Shown here: piece after piece, positions 21,151 to 32,675 of the stretch
How the letters are laid out: every line of letters starts with the position of its first letter
Position numbering within the stretch: position 1 is the first letter of the stretch
DNA from: Porodaedalea pini
Lineage: Eukaryota; Basidiomycota; Agaricomycetes; Hymenochaetales; Hymenochaetaceae
Assembly: GCA_002794775.1 (NCBI GenBank)
Contig: NBAY01000094.1
Span: forward strand, 61,838-125,837
Length of the DNA stretch: 64,000 nucleotides
Direction of reading: 5' to 3'
The notes under the pieces: model-generated
The model's database searches: none
Told to the model about the DNA's origin: nothing
The model's input: the letters and a program-made list of their open reading frames with translations, nothing else
Made by a program: the position numbers and the translations under genes

Positions 21151-24100
21151 ATGGCGACACTCAGCCCAATCCCACTGCCTCCAACAATCCCATTCCTCGG
21201 AAATGCGACTCTGATCGACCTCGATGTACCCGTACGCTCGTTCTTGCTCCTCGCGAAGCAGTACGGCGAGATCTATCAGCTCACATTCAGCGGAGGTGTC
21301 GTCGTCGTACACATCAACTCTGCAGCGATGGTCCGCCAAGTCAGCGACGACGTGCACTTCAGAAAGTCGGTTAGCAGGGGTCTGAGGGAGGTCAGGAACT
21401 TGGCGGGCGATGGTCTTTTCACGGCTGAGCTCGATGAACCGAACTGGGGGATTGCGCGTGCGTGATCAGCTTGATCCTTCCCATTTTCTAGCTGACTGGT
21501 ATTATCCAGACCGGATCCTTATGCCTGCCTTCGGTACAGCAAATGTTCGCAATATGTTCCCCGACATGCAAGACATCTGCTCGCAGCTGCTCCTCAAATG
21601 GGCTCGCTTCGGGCCATCGCACGTCTTCGACCCCTGCGAGGACTTTACACGTACTGCTTTTGATACGATCTCGTTGTGTAGCATGTCTTATCGCTTCAAC
21701 TCATTCTACGAGCGCGACATGCCTGCCTTCACTCAGGAGATGGCCGAATTTCTGGCCATGTCTGGTCGACGAGCGTTCCGGCCTGCGTTCATGAAGATGA
21801 TCCCACTGCTGTATAAGAGGGAGGACGAGAAGTACTTCGAGGACGCGAAACATATGACGGAGGTTGCAAGGGAGATTATTAGACAGAGGAAGGAGCAGCC
21901 TGCGGAGAAGCCTGATCTGTTGAGTCTTATGCTAGAGGGCAAGGACCCGAAGACGGGCGGGCAGCTATCTGAAGAGAATATCATCTATAATGTGAGGTTC
22001 CACTAATCTGTTACAAACTCATTGACTGATTCGTGTGCGCAGCTCCTCACTTTCCTCATCGCGGGTCATGAAACGACCTCTGGCCTTTTAACTTTTGCGA
22101 CCTATTTCCTACTCAAAAACCCTTCCACCCTCCAGACGCTTCGCGAGGAGCTTGACGATGTACTCGGCTCGGAAGAGCCTACTCTCGAGGACATCGGGAA
22201 GATGCCATACCTCACCGCCGTGATACGTGAGACGCTCCGCCTCCAACCAACCGCACCAGCACGCAGCGTCGTGCCCCTGCAAGACACAGAGCTTATCGGT
22301 GGCAATGGCGATGCATCCAACCCGGCGAACAAACGCTACGCAGTGCAGAAAGGTCAATTGATTATTGTACACGCAATCACGTCGATGCGGGACCCGCATG
22401 TGTGGGGCGACGACGCGGAGGCGTTCCGCCCGGAACGCATGCTCGACGGCAAATTCGAGAATCTGCCTGAACAGGCGTGGCAGCCGTTCGGGTACGGCGC
22501 GCGCGCGTGCATTGGTCGTGCGTTTGCGTGGCAGGAGGCGATGCTCGTGCTTGCGAGCGTGTTCAGCCAGTTCGACGTGTACTTTAAGGACGCGAGCTAC
22601 AATTTGGAGATCAAGCAGGCGCTGACGATTAAGCCGAAGGATATGTTTGTTAGAGTCGTGCCGAGGAGGCGTAATGGGACTACGGGGAGAGTGCCGAGAC
22701 CGGTTGCGACGAGCGGAAGGCAGAAGGAGGAAATGGCAGTGGGTGAACAGGGCAGGGAGGACGGACACCCGCTGTACGTATTGTATGGTAGTAACACTGG
22801 TACAAGCCAGGCGTTCGCGCAGCGTATCGTGTCTGATGCACACGCTCACGGTGAGACCTCTGTTCCACATATTTACATTTCTGTTCACTCATTCTTTACC
22901 AGGTTTCAAAGCGCAGCTTAATACGCTCGACAGCGCGACGGACCGCCTGCCGACAGACGGACCCATTGTGATAGTGACCGCCTCCTTTGAGGGAGAGCCC
23001 GCTGACAACGCCGCTCAGTTCGTCGCTTGGCTCTCCGCGCTGCCTACCGAGAGCGAGAAGCCTCCGCTGGCCGACACGAAATACACGGTCTTCGGCTGTG
23101 GGAACCACGAATGGGTGAGGACGTACCAGCGCATTCCGACACTCGTCGATGAGAAGATGGCCACTGCAGGTGCGGAGCGTCTGATGGAGCGCGGCGAGGG
23201 TGATGCGGGCGCGCCGGACTTCTTCCAGGTATTCGACGAGTATGAAGAGCGGTTATGGGATGTCCTTGAAAACGTCTGTTTTTCTGTTTATTTCGCTTTC
23301 CACTCTATAGCTCATATTCTTGCAGAAATATCAAGTGACGGGAAAGACGAACAAGGCAGAGGGAGAAAGTGGTTTGAGTGTCGAGCTCGCTAGCGTGGGT
23401 ACGGGTCGTGCCAAAATCTTGCGACAGATGGATGCTGCAATGGGCGAAATACTGGCGAACAGGCTCCTGACGAAACTTGGGGCGCCGCAGAAGAGACATA
23501 TCGGTCCGTATACTTTCATTCTGTTATATGACCTATCTGCCTGAAGTACTGATGCGTGATGATAGAGATTTCGCTTCCGGAAGGAATGTCATATAGGGCT
23601 GGGGACTACCTCGCTATGTAGGTATAGTCCTTTGGTGAGAGACTAGATAGCTAACTAAATCATTCACAGTTTACCTTCGAACCCTGAGGAGACAGTGCAG
23701 AGGGCATTGACTCGATTCAAGCTGAGTGGTGATCAGGAGGTACGGATAAACATTCCAAAACCATTCCCTTGACTCAAAATATTCTACAGATCACTATCAA
23801 AGCCAATGGACCGACCACTCTTCCAGTCAATGCTCCGACCTCCGTCCATTCCCTCCTTAGCGGCTTCGTCGAGCTGAGTCAGCCCGCTACGACGAGAGAT
23901 CTGCAAGCTCTTAAGGCGACATCATCCAGTGAAGCCACCGTCGCGACGCTGAACAACCTCCTCGAGAAATACCAAGACGAAGTCCTCGCAAAGCGTGTCA
24001 GCGTGCTCGAGCTGCTCGAACAACACGCAGACATCGGTCTCCCATTCGCCTCGTTCCTCAGCCTCCTCCCGCCTATGCGTATACGGCAGTACTCCATCTC

Positions 24101-24872
24101 CTCCTCTCCGCTTGTTGATGCAAGCCGTGTCTCGCTTACCGTCAGCGTCCTTGATGCACCTGCGCTGTCTGGTCTTGGACAGACGCGTTTCCGAGGCGTC
24201 GCGTCTTCGTTCCTCGCTGGCCTCACGCAAGGCGCGCGTGCGCCCGTGGTAGTTCGTCCGTCTGGCGCACAGTTTGCGCTTCCCTCCGATCCGCTGTCAC
24301 CCATCGTGATGTTCGCGGTTGGTTCGGGGCTCGCACCGTTTCGCGGTTTCGTGCAGGAACGTGCAGCGCAGAAGGCGGCGGGCCGTGCGATCGGGCGCGC
24401 AGTGCTATTCTTCGGATGTCGAGACCCCGACGAGGATTACTTGTATGCGGATGCGGAGTTGAAGCAGTGGGCAGAGGCCGGTGTCGTTGACGTGCGGCCG
24501 GCATTCTCGAGGAAGAGTGAAGTGTCCGAGGGTTGCAAATACGTCCAACAGTGTGTCTTTCTTCTCATTTGCTTGTCATTCGTTACTTATGATCCGTCTT
24601 CAGTCGCATGTGGCACGACCGCCAGATCATCAAGGACCTTTACGACCTCAATGCGAAAGTTCGTTTTATCTCTTTCGTTGACTTCACCTGATCAAATTCT
24701 CACGATGCGCTTCCAGTTCTTCACCTGCGGCTCGCGCCGCGCTGCGAACGGGATCAAGCAGGTCTGTATCGACATTATGAAGGACAACAACCCCGACTGG
24801 AGCGACGAGCGGGCGGTGGCTGCTTTCGAGCGTGTGCAGAAGGAGCGCTATGCCGCAGACGTTTTTGACTGA
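21151..24872 (+). CDS. Self-sufficient P450 fused to its reductase (CYP505 family)
   Basis: Ten exons join to an exact frame of 1079 residues: 21151-21457, 21510-21991, 22043-22850, 22903-23273, 23326-23503, 23566-23617, 23670-23739, 23790-24550, 24604-24658 and 24717-24872. The P450 half shows the I-helix AGHETTS, the ETLR K-helix, PERM and the heme loop FGYGARACIG with its cysteine. A linker follows, then a flavodoxin-like FMN domain (YVLYGSNTGTSQAF, GCGNHEWVRTYQRIP), an FAD domain (RIRQYSISSSP) and an NADPH domain (FAVGSGLAPFRGF, FFGCRDPDEDYLY). This is the layout of fungal P450foxy and bacterial BM3, which hydroxylate fatty acids near the chain end with NADPH. There is no membrane anchor. 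Both splice sites of every intron and the reading frame fit, so the gene looks functional, unlike its copies at 14.4-16.3 kb. The donor at 23274 (gtctgt) is weak. Confidence 0.95.
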
Positions 24873-25748
24873 GAACTCCGATATCAGTACTGTGCGCGAT
24901 GCAATTGACGAAAAGAATGTCTGTAAGGTAGACCCGATGGCTGTGCTTCACATTTATACACGATGCTTCGCTTTCAGCCATGTGCAGGGCTATGTGTTCT
25001 GTGAGTTCGTTGCGAGAATCACCGTTATCACAGCCGCAGATCAATTCTTCAAGGCTATGCGATATGTCAACGCTCTTCCAGCGTGCCTTGCTGACTTGAA
25101 ATTAGGAAAAGGTCGACGCCAACTCCCTTGGTTTACAACTTCAAGACTATTGCGCAATTTGATGTCATGAAGAGGACCATAAACAGCTCTCTATGGGAAG
25201 CCTCATACCACGACCAACCAGACGCAGCGGGCTAGATAGCAAGTTGGGAGCTGGCGCGCTCATGTTGGGTGGGCAGATCTTATGGGAAACAAGACAACGC
25301 TTTGTTCTGTGGGGTGAAATTTCATCATTCTTTCATCGCAATACAATGAGTGCCCCGTTAACTCAAAATCTAAGCACAGGCGTAGTATGTGCATACTGTG
25401 ATTTCTCCTTCTGTTTTGACCAAAAGGAAGTAGTTTGTCGGTGATGACTCTTGCGGCCGGCCGGGTCAAAATTAATGATTGCTAGCTTTAGACTAGAACC
25501 TCACTTATATGTAAGCATGAGCACTCCAAGTCCGTATCCTCAGAGTCATATGAGTCCCAGTCATATGTCGACTGACTCATGCTGGTAGTCAGAGCAAGCC
25601 CGCAGCCGCAGCACCCACGTTGCGCAGCACTACAACACTTAGTAAGATAATCACGTGTATCTCAAAGGCAATGATGAGAACTGTTGACTTTTCCACACCC
25701 ATCTTCTGCTGCCACTTGCCACCTCCCATCATAACCAACCTAGCCAAC
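24873..25748. repeat. CYP505 3' flank, source of a displaced copy
   Basis: About 25000-25250 is repeated in diverged form at 5313-5575. The rest is intergenic and leads into the Clr2-like gene. No further gene is seen. Confidence 0.6.
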
Positions 25749-26625
25749 ATGGTGAACCCATACTCCGGACAGCCCAGATATCTAGTTATGACCAATGCAC
25801 CCATCATCGAGATCACAGACTCTGACTGTGACAAGGAGCTCATCACAGAAACCGTCACCCTTGGCAAGCAAACCCTGACGAAGGCTGGTCATGACCACGG
25901 GATTTTCTGGCGCGAAACGGTTGCAACTTATGTGATGCATGAAGGGAAGTTTTGGTCGAGTCTTAGTGAGTCTTGGTTCTCGAACTAGCCAGGCGACCAC
26001 ACTAAGTCAATACCTTAGAACATGACACGATATTTGGGTTGGCGCGGTTCCCGGAGGGCTACGAGCTATACGTGAGCAAAAGAGGAGACGATAGGCTTGA
26101 TTTATATCTGTATGGTAAGTCAAACTATTCAAAATAGACAACATTCTGAAGGTATTGATTTGCATATTAGGCTTTAAACCTGATGGCACTCATTGGAAAT
26201 TCACATCTCCTGCTGTAAGTACTGTACCTCTGGCTGCTATACGTGTTCTATAATAGTAACAACATTAGGATTTCGTACTGCATGCTAAATGGCTCGCATT
26301 CGGTCGCCCGAAAGGCGCCTGCGGGTGCCAGCACTGTTCTGGAGCCTCACAACTTGAAATAAAGGCAAGGCTGAAGGCAGCTACAAAGAGAGTGAGGATG
26401 CCCAGCATAGCCTCGGCACACTCGAAGGGATCAAAGAAGCGGAAAGTCCCAGTGAATCCCCAGCCCAGAATTGAGAAACGTAGACGACTGGATCGGGTTG
26501 AAATCCAAGTAAAGGACTATACCGATCACAAGAGTTCCGTGTCCGAGCTTCACAAAAAGCGTCTGCAGCACGAGAAACTCAACCAAGACATAAAACATCT
26601 GGAAGGAACACTGAAGTCTGATTGA
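25749..26625 (+). CDS. Clr2-type silencing-domain protein, copy 1
   Basis: Four exons (25749-25965, 26019-26114, 26171-26214, 26269-26625) give an exact frame of 237 residues. The centre reads ARFPEGYELYVSKRGDD, LYLYGFKPDGTHWKFTSP, ADFVLHAKWLAFGRPKG and ACGCQHCS. This follows the fungal Clr2 N-terminal pattern (GYxL, YLYG, FxSPxxF, HxxWL, CxCxxC), in which the cysteines probably bind zinc. In fission yeast, Clr2 belongs to the SHREC complex that silences heterochromatin. Here the domain stands almost alone, with a short acidic N-terminal region, a Lys/Arg-rich segment that may be a nuclear signal (GSKKRKVP) and a coiled-coil-like C-terminus. The start follows the ATG that aligns with copy 2. 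Assignment rests on motif memory. Confidence 0.68.
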
Positions 26626-27121
26626 GCCTAAATCAGTGCTGAAGATGCAGATTGATTGTGGTACGATTCTTGATTTATGATAGGTTTATCAAAGGAACTG
26701 AACTTTGAATAAACATTTAGGAACAACTTCAGAATCTGTAACTCTACCCTGTTAGTACTGTGAAGCATAAACAGACTGAATTCTAGTATTGCCAATGACA
26801 GACTCCCGTACAAAGGAGGGTTTGGAGCACCTTTATGGTAAGAATAGTAATCAGATTTCTTTATATGTACTCAATAATCTCTAGGGTCATGTTTGTTGTC
26901 CTATCTATTGAGCTCCCTCTGTTTCCAACTATTTAGGAAATTTCTGCATATATTAAATCACTATTACTCTTTACCTTTCTCAGACCTGGCATACAGATAT
27001 TCAAAAGACTTTACAAACTGTCTTATACAAATGTGAAATTTAAGAAGGGGGTATAAAGGGATACCTAATTCCATGGCTGTGAATTGTCATAAGAGCTAGT
27101 GGTACTACATAGTATAATGTA
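26626..27121. other. Intergenic between Clr2-like copy 1 and the foldback element
   Basis: AT-rich sequence without a gene. It contains the 3' end of Clr2-like copy 1. Confidence 0.5.
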
Positions 27122-28525
27122 TATAGTTGCCATTGTTCAATTTGCTGAACCTCCAAACTGGATTTGAACTGAACCACAGTTTGGTTCAAGTGCAGTTCAG
27201 TTTGGTGATATCTGAGTGGTGTGATTTGAGGTTTGGGAGAATGAGCAGTTCAGCTGAACCACCCTGAACTGGGTTTGAACCTGAACTGAACCAATGAACC
27301 AATGAAAAGGAATTATGGCAAATCTGAAGTGAAATTGACCAACATGCTTTGCATATTTTCATTTCAAACATGCTCCTAAATTCTGATATTGCTAATGCAA
27401 AATACAATTCAACAGACTTAAAGGGTCTGAAAGCTTTTACCAAATATCTGAATATATACAGCCATTTTCATAAGTCCTGCGACATGTGCATGTCATGTGA
27501 AGTGAGCTGCATCAGAGCCAAAATGTCGAAAAATTAAAATGAATGCCTATTTTCTCTGTGAATTCTGCACAGTACCTGCTCATTAAGTACTCAAAAAAAA
27601 GGCATGGTTCTCAGGAGAAGAAATATGTAAAATAGGGAGCAATACATTGACTGTGTAGGTGGGTGGAGATCAAACAAGTGCAGCCAGTCTGTTCTCTCAC
27701 CCATTTCCACTGAGATTCAAAAATTATGGCTCCCCTACATCTACCTATAAAATTCTTTCCTGTATCTGTAAATTAAGTATATGACTATACCAACATCTCC
27801 TGAAAGTTTGAAGCCAATCCATTCAGTATTCATGGTCCAGCAGCAAGATTTGTGTTCCACTTCAAGCTCTTTCCACTCTCCTTTTCTCACAACAGGTCTT
27901 GCAGAGTAGAACACAAATCTTGCTGCTGCACCATGAATACTGAATGGATTAGCTTCAAACTTGCAGGAGATGTTGGTATAGTAATATACTTAATTTACAG
28001 ACACAGGAAAGAATTTTATAGGTAGATGTAGGGGAGCCATAATTTTTGAATCTCAGTGGAAATGTATGAGAAAACAGACTGGCTGCACTTGTTTGATCTC
28101 CACCCGCCTACACAGTCAATTTATTGCTCCCTATTTTACATATTTCTTCTCCTGAGAACCATGCCTTTTTTTTGAGTACTTAATGAGCAGGTACTGTGCA
28201 GAATTCACAGAGAAAATAGGCATTCATTTTAATTTTTCGACATTTTGGCTCTGATGCAGCTCACTTCATGTGACATGTACGTGTTGCAGGACTTATGAAA
28301 ATGGCTGTAATAGACCTACAGAAAACTTTGTTCTTACTTTTATGACTATCTACTAGTTCATATGAGTGTCTACAGGCACTGTAGTGGTATCCTCCACATT
28401 ATGAAAAGATTTTTGAAAATTTCCAAGTTTTATTAGCATTTTTTTCAGGTAAGAGGTTTGAGTCCGGTTCGAGGTTCGGGAAAAGTCAGCCCGAACTGCA
28501 CTCAAACCGATCAATGGCAACTATA
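27122..28525. mobile_element. Foldback (long-hairpin) element
   Basis: The outer ends are exact inverted repeats of 14 bp, tatagttgccattg at 27122-27135 and its complement at 28512-28525. They are consistent with a TA target duplication (element body then 27124-28523). Inside, two arms of about 410 bp (27459-27866 and 27903-28309) are nearly perfect reverse complements around a 36-bp spacer. Outside the arms lie short alternating gaactgaacc/ggttcagttc motifs (27150-27300, 28450-28510). There is no transposase frame. The structure fits a non-autonomous foldback or MITE-like element whose transcript would form a long double-stranded RNA. The very high arm similarity implies either youth or gene conversion. 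Confidence 0.85.
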
Positions 28526-29038
28526 ATGATGTAGACACATGAAGTTCATTCAAGGATCTACAATCAGTACGTTCAAACAAGCTCCGTAATGTGAAGATAA
28601 CAACTTATCTATCCACTGCAATAAATAAAAAATGCATACTACAGCCAAAAGGGTGTGCAGTCTTATCGATTATTCCGTGCGTATCAGAGTGTAGCAGCAG
28701 CGTACGGATCGACAGGGAGTCAGAGCTATAACTAGTAGTCAGTTCCCACACTTTGCAGACTTCACGTATCGCGGTACGCGAGCGCGTCCCTCACGCGTAC
28801 ATCCCTTATTACGACTGCGCGTTAGCCTGCTGTCCAGACTCTAATGTCTCGTCATAACGCGCGATCCAATGTTGATGTTGTCGACAAGGATGCACGATCA
28901 AGATAGCAACAGAGCTTCGCGTTAGTAAGAATCATCACATGCTGCGACTGACTTGCCGCATGTAGGAATGAGCCTGTCGCTCGCTACACGCATCTCCTGC
29001 TACCATTCACTATCTGAGTATCTTTGATAACACTGAAC
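28526..29038. promoter_or_regulatory. Upstream region of Clr2-like copy 2
   Basis: This stretch between the foldback element and the gene has higher GC than its left neighbour and no coding frame. Presumably it holds the promoter of copy 2. No specific site is recognised. Confidence 0.3.
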
Positions 29039-29766
29039 ATGTCAAATCCAACCAACATGGCGGGTCCATACTCTGGCGAGCCCCGAGGCCTGAGCATGAG
29101 CAATGCGCCCATCGTCGTGATCACCGACTCAGACTGTCAGGAGTCGCTCGTCCAGGAAACTATCGATTGCGGCACGCAGATATTGGTGAAGGCCGATGAG
29201 GAACACAGGCGATACTGGCGGGAAGTTATTGCAACATGTCTGATGTATGATGCGATGTTCTGGTCACAACTCAGTGAGTCCTGTGGGTTCCAAACGTCTT
29301 GAAGAGTATCTCATCAAGTGATCATTATAGAGTCTAATTTAACGTTCAGTCTGGCCCGGTTTCCAAAGGGTTACGAGCTATACGATAGTGTCAGGGTGGA
29401 TTCTAGTAGGCATGACTATTATTTGTACGGTGAGTCACCTGGTCTTTAACCTGCTACTGTTGCTATGGACTGACTTGTGCCATAGGCTTCAAACTCGATG
29501 GCAGCCAGAACAGGTTCACGTCTCCGGCGGTGAGTAGGCAATAAACTCTAGTGAGTCTGAAAACTTCATGCCAGTAATATAAGGACTTCGTACTGCATGC
29601 AAAATGGCTTGCATACGGTCGCCCGTCAGGGGCCTGCGAATGTCAGCACTGCTCGAACGCGTCGCAAACCGAGATTAGGAAGAGGTTGAGGCCGTGGAAG
29701 AGACTTGTGAGTAAGCCCAGAAGCTCGGGGACGCCAGAACAAAGAGAGGTGGCAAGACGAAGATGA
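29039..29766 (+). pseudogene. Clr2-type silencing-domain protein, copy 2, C-terminally truncated
   Basis: Exons 29039-29273, 29331-29429, 29486-29529 and 29584-29766 match copy 1 exon for exon. They carry LARFPKGYELYDS, YYLYGFKLDGSQNRFTSP, ADFVLHAKWLAYGRPSG and ACECQHCS. The whole Clr2-like domain is intact with all three cysteines. A TGA at 29764 ends the frame where copy 1 continues. The lost tail is still visible downstream in shifted frames (QMQDYTDSK near 29790, then RKIARLQTQL to a TAA at 29935). It may be a decaying gene or a working short form, because the domain itself is complete. Confidence 0.62.
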
Positions 29767-29935
29767 GTCAATCGGACTGCGACCCAAATGCAGGATTATA
29801 CTGACAGTAAAGCTTGGTATCTGTACGCTTCGAAGGCTGTTAGCGCAGCGTGGAAAGATCGACCGCAAGATCGCTCGGTTGCAGACTCAACTGGGGTCTG
29901 GCTGGAGTGACACCGAAAGTCAAACGTCGGAATAA

Positions 29936-30398
29936 CGGATGCGTTTGCTTCTTCGATGAGTTATCGAATAACATTGAACTTCAAGGAGGCACAGAGCGGT
30001 CCTCGGAATATGTATGTCCATTCTAGTACCAATGCAGAATGTCACTTAACCTAACAACCAACAACCTCGCTAGACAATCTGGTTGGGAATTTTGATACGA
30101 AATTCAGATGTTTTCTCTTCGAGTTATGCTTTTCCTGCTTTCGACGTTCTGATAAATCTGTACTATTACATGTATGCGCTTTGCTGTCTCGTTTTAAGAT
30201 CTTGATTCTGAATCACGCGGAGGTTTTCGAAAGTTTGGTCTTGGTTATGCTGAGATTGAGTTTTCTGTCGAGCATGAGAGCAAAATAAAAAATAAAAAAT
30301 AAAAAATAGCTACTATACACGAAAGCACGAATACACGTAGTAAAACTACAGAAAGCCACGCAGTCCCAATATTCTCGTCATGATAATGAGATGTCCAC
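29936..30398. other. Intergenic with an (aaaaaat)n run
   Basis: No gene is seen. A short A-rich microsatellite with unit aaaaaat lies at about 30282-30309. The stretch separates the 3' ends of two convergent genes. Confidence 0.5.
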
Positions 30399-31944
30399 CT
30401 ACGCATCCCGCCACAGCAAATTCTCGGGATCGTGAACAGCCGTCAAGCGCCTGCGTGCACTTGACATCCTCCCGTCCATCTCCATCTCGTGCTTCCACTG
30501 GATACCACCGTGATAAGCTCCAGACGCATCCCTATCGGTGTCGTTAACGGGAAGACACAGCCATTCGAACGCTGGAGAGAAATGAAGACACGCGAGTGTG
30601 CGGAGTGCGGGGAGCTCAGGAGAGCTCTCAAGAGCACAGACCGCTCGGCGGGAGGGAGTCGACCAGAGGCATATCGTGTGTAGGTGCTTGAAGTAGGGGA
30701 GCGGGGATACAGGGGGTATCTGCAACATTCAAGTTGAAATGAGATCAGCATGAGCTTCCAGCCCGAGAAGAAATGCGCACTGAGACAGTTGACTTTGACT
30801 CCTTATCGTCATTCGCAGGATCGAGGATGCTCGCTGGCAGGAAACCTAGCGCTCTAAGCTCAGAAAGCTCTTGCGCAATGCAGAGAAGGACATCAGATAA
30901 TGCGGGCTGTGGAAGGTCCAGAGTCATCCGCAGCGACAGCACCGGACCTCTGCTGAGACCGAAGTCGCGAAGTGCGCGACATAGGTACGCGGATCGTTCG
31001 GGGGCGGTCAGGTCTAGCCGTGGACCCGCAAGCTGGACCAGCCGTGCGGGTCGGGCTTGCTCTGAACTTGCGAACGTTGAGCTCGACTCGGATGCAGATA
31101 GAACATGCTCGGACGTGGAAGTAAGGTGGCGATAGATGTAGTCCGATGAGACGGCGGCCATGAAAGAGGCTCCGGGGACCCAAAGGTGTGTTATCGTTCG
31201 CCCGGGAGCAAGAGCACGCGCCAACGCGAGAGATTCGGAGTGTATGGACTTGATGTTAGGTAACGCAGTGGAAGGCAAGTATTGTTGGATGACGGAAATG
31301 AGAAGTACGTCCGGGTCAGGGACAAATGGGCTGCGAGGCTGTACATCCGAGTCTACGGAAGGATGCGGCGCGTGTGCGTGGTGTCTGAAGCTCGGGTCGG
31401 AAGATGGTGAGGGGAGGGAAACAAGAGACCCTGTCCAAGATAACTCCTCGAGAATGCCCTGCTTTCGAAGCATGCTCAAGAGCTCTGCATCTAAGACGAA
31501 CGCGCAACGCAGGACTTTGAGTCGGTTTGCATGGAGTTTGGAAAGAATCCAAGATAAGGATGCATCTCGTCCGTCTTCAATAGTGAGGCTCTCGAGACAC
31601 GATAATTGGCTTAAGACCTCGCACATGTCTGACCAATACTCTCTGCTTTCTGCTTTTTGCGCCTCTGGAGACAACTCGAGTCGCAGATCTCGTACCAGCG
31701 GTGCAAATCGGGGACATTCCTTCATCAGCTTCATGAATCTTCTTCCACATGCCTTCGACTCCAGGACAACTGTCCGATGTAGGGTAGATTCGGAGGGCCT
31801 CTGAAGGACGCGCGCGGTGGCAGCAAGCGTGTGCAGATCACGTCGGGACGAAACATGAGTACAGATCGGATAGTAGAGCTCAGCAGGGAGCTGAGCTGCG
31901 GAGTTTCCTGCGGCTGAATATTCCATGCTTGACGAGTAGGACAT
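30399..31944 (-). CDS. F-box-like protein, unknown target
   Basis: Two minus-strand exons (31944-30781 and 30719-30399), joined by a 61-nt intron with gtgcgc donor and ttgcag acceptor, give an exact frame of 494 residues. The N-terminus (AQLPAELYYPICTHVSSRRD, LHTLAATARVLQ) has the shape of the F-box-like motifs common in agaricomycete proteins. Leucine-rich segments without clear repeats follow (LSCLESLTIEDG, LQLAGPRLDLTAPER-type helices). F-box proteins connect substrates to the SCF ubiquitin ligase, but these basidiomycete relatives are largely uncharacterised. An ATG 63 bases farther upstream is also in frame. The one chosen begins MSYSSSMEYS and has the better context. Confidence 0.7.
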
Positions 31945-32675
31945 AGTGGTTAAGAAGAAGAGTGGGATAGGTAATCGCGTGGAACATTCAGAACTTCCAG
32001 CTGGCACATCGTCATGCTTTAGATTAGATTAAATTGACCTGTCTTATCTAGTCGCTTGCTTACATAACAACAAGTTTCACATCCTGCGCTCTTCCTTGTT
32101 GATCTGCTTCAAAGTACTCAAACGGCGTTAAAGTGAACAGTTGCAACTCGAATTCTTAAATAATCGAATGCCATCGGGCGTCAAACCTATCGAACAGTTG
32201 ATCCTTGACGACAGATGTCGAGATGCGCTATGGTCGTTCATGATAGTTGCTGAGCTCGAGAGGGAGATGCCGGTAAGATGAATAAAAACCGCATCTGCTT
32301 CACTTCGGTGACCACCTTACTAGCACTCTTCACAGCTTTTCGATGCGCATGCTGACGGCATCGTCTTCCTGCTCGCCTTCTTGACTACCAGGTGATACGG
32401 TTTCCTTCTTGCATGCCTTCTTGTTCATGCCCACCATCTACACCTGAATCGACATTGTGCTCGGAGCCTTGATTTGGATCTCGCCTGCCGCCTCGCCTTT
32501 TTCTTTCTGGCATCCATCACTGCGCTCTCTGTTATGAATTCCAACTATGATACTCTGAAGCCCCAGACTGGGATAGATGATGACTCCCGTTCCCATCTTC
32601 GAAGGCTGAGCCACGAGTTCCTTCAGCCGCAGTACACAGCGAACATAGTCCACGGCCGACCAGTCAGCACCGATT
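31945..32675. other. Divergent intergenic region, possible small exon
   Basis: A short plus-strand frame begins at 32168 (MPSGVKPIEQLILDDRCRDA) and runs to a good splice donor (ccggtaagatg) near 32271. An acceptor and a second short exon (LFDAHADGIVFLLAFLTT) follow. It may be a small gene or an unrelated chance frame. The N-terminal exon of the MFS gene downstream is probably also in this stretch. Confidence 0.35.

Noticed and set aside
22109..22888. A 259-codon minus-strand frame inside the P450 gene
   Set aside because: It is antisense to the intact CYP505 exon 3, whose frame, motifs and splice sites are clear. The antisense protein has no family likeness.
27459..28309. CRISPR-like or satellite array
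   Set aside because: The repeat is a single pair of long inverted arms, not a set of regularly spaced direct repeats.
31160..31804. A 214-codon plus-strand frame inside the F-box-like gene
   Set aside because: It is antisense to the exact 494-residue minus-strand frame and lacks any recognisable domain.
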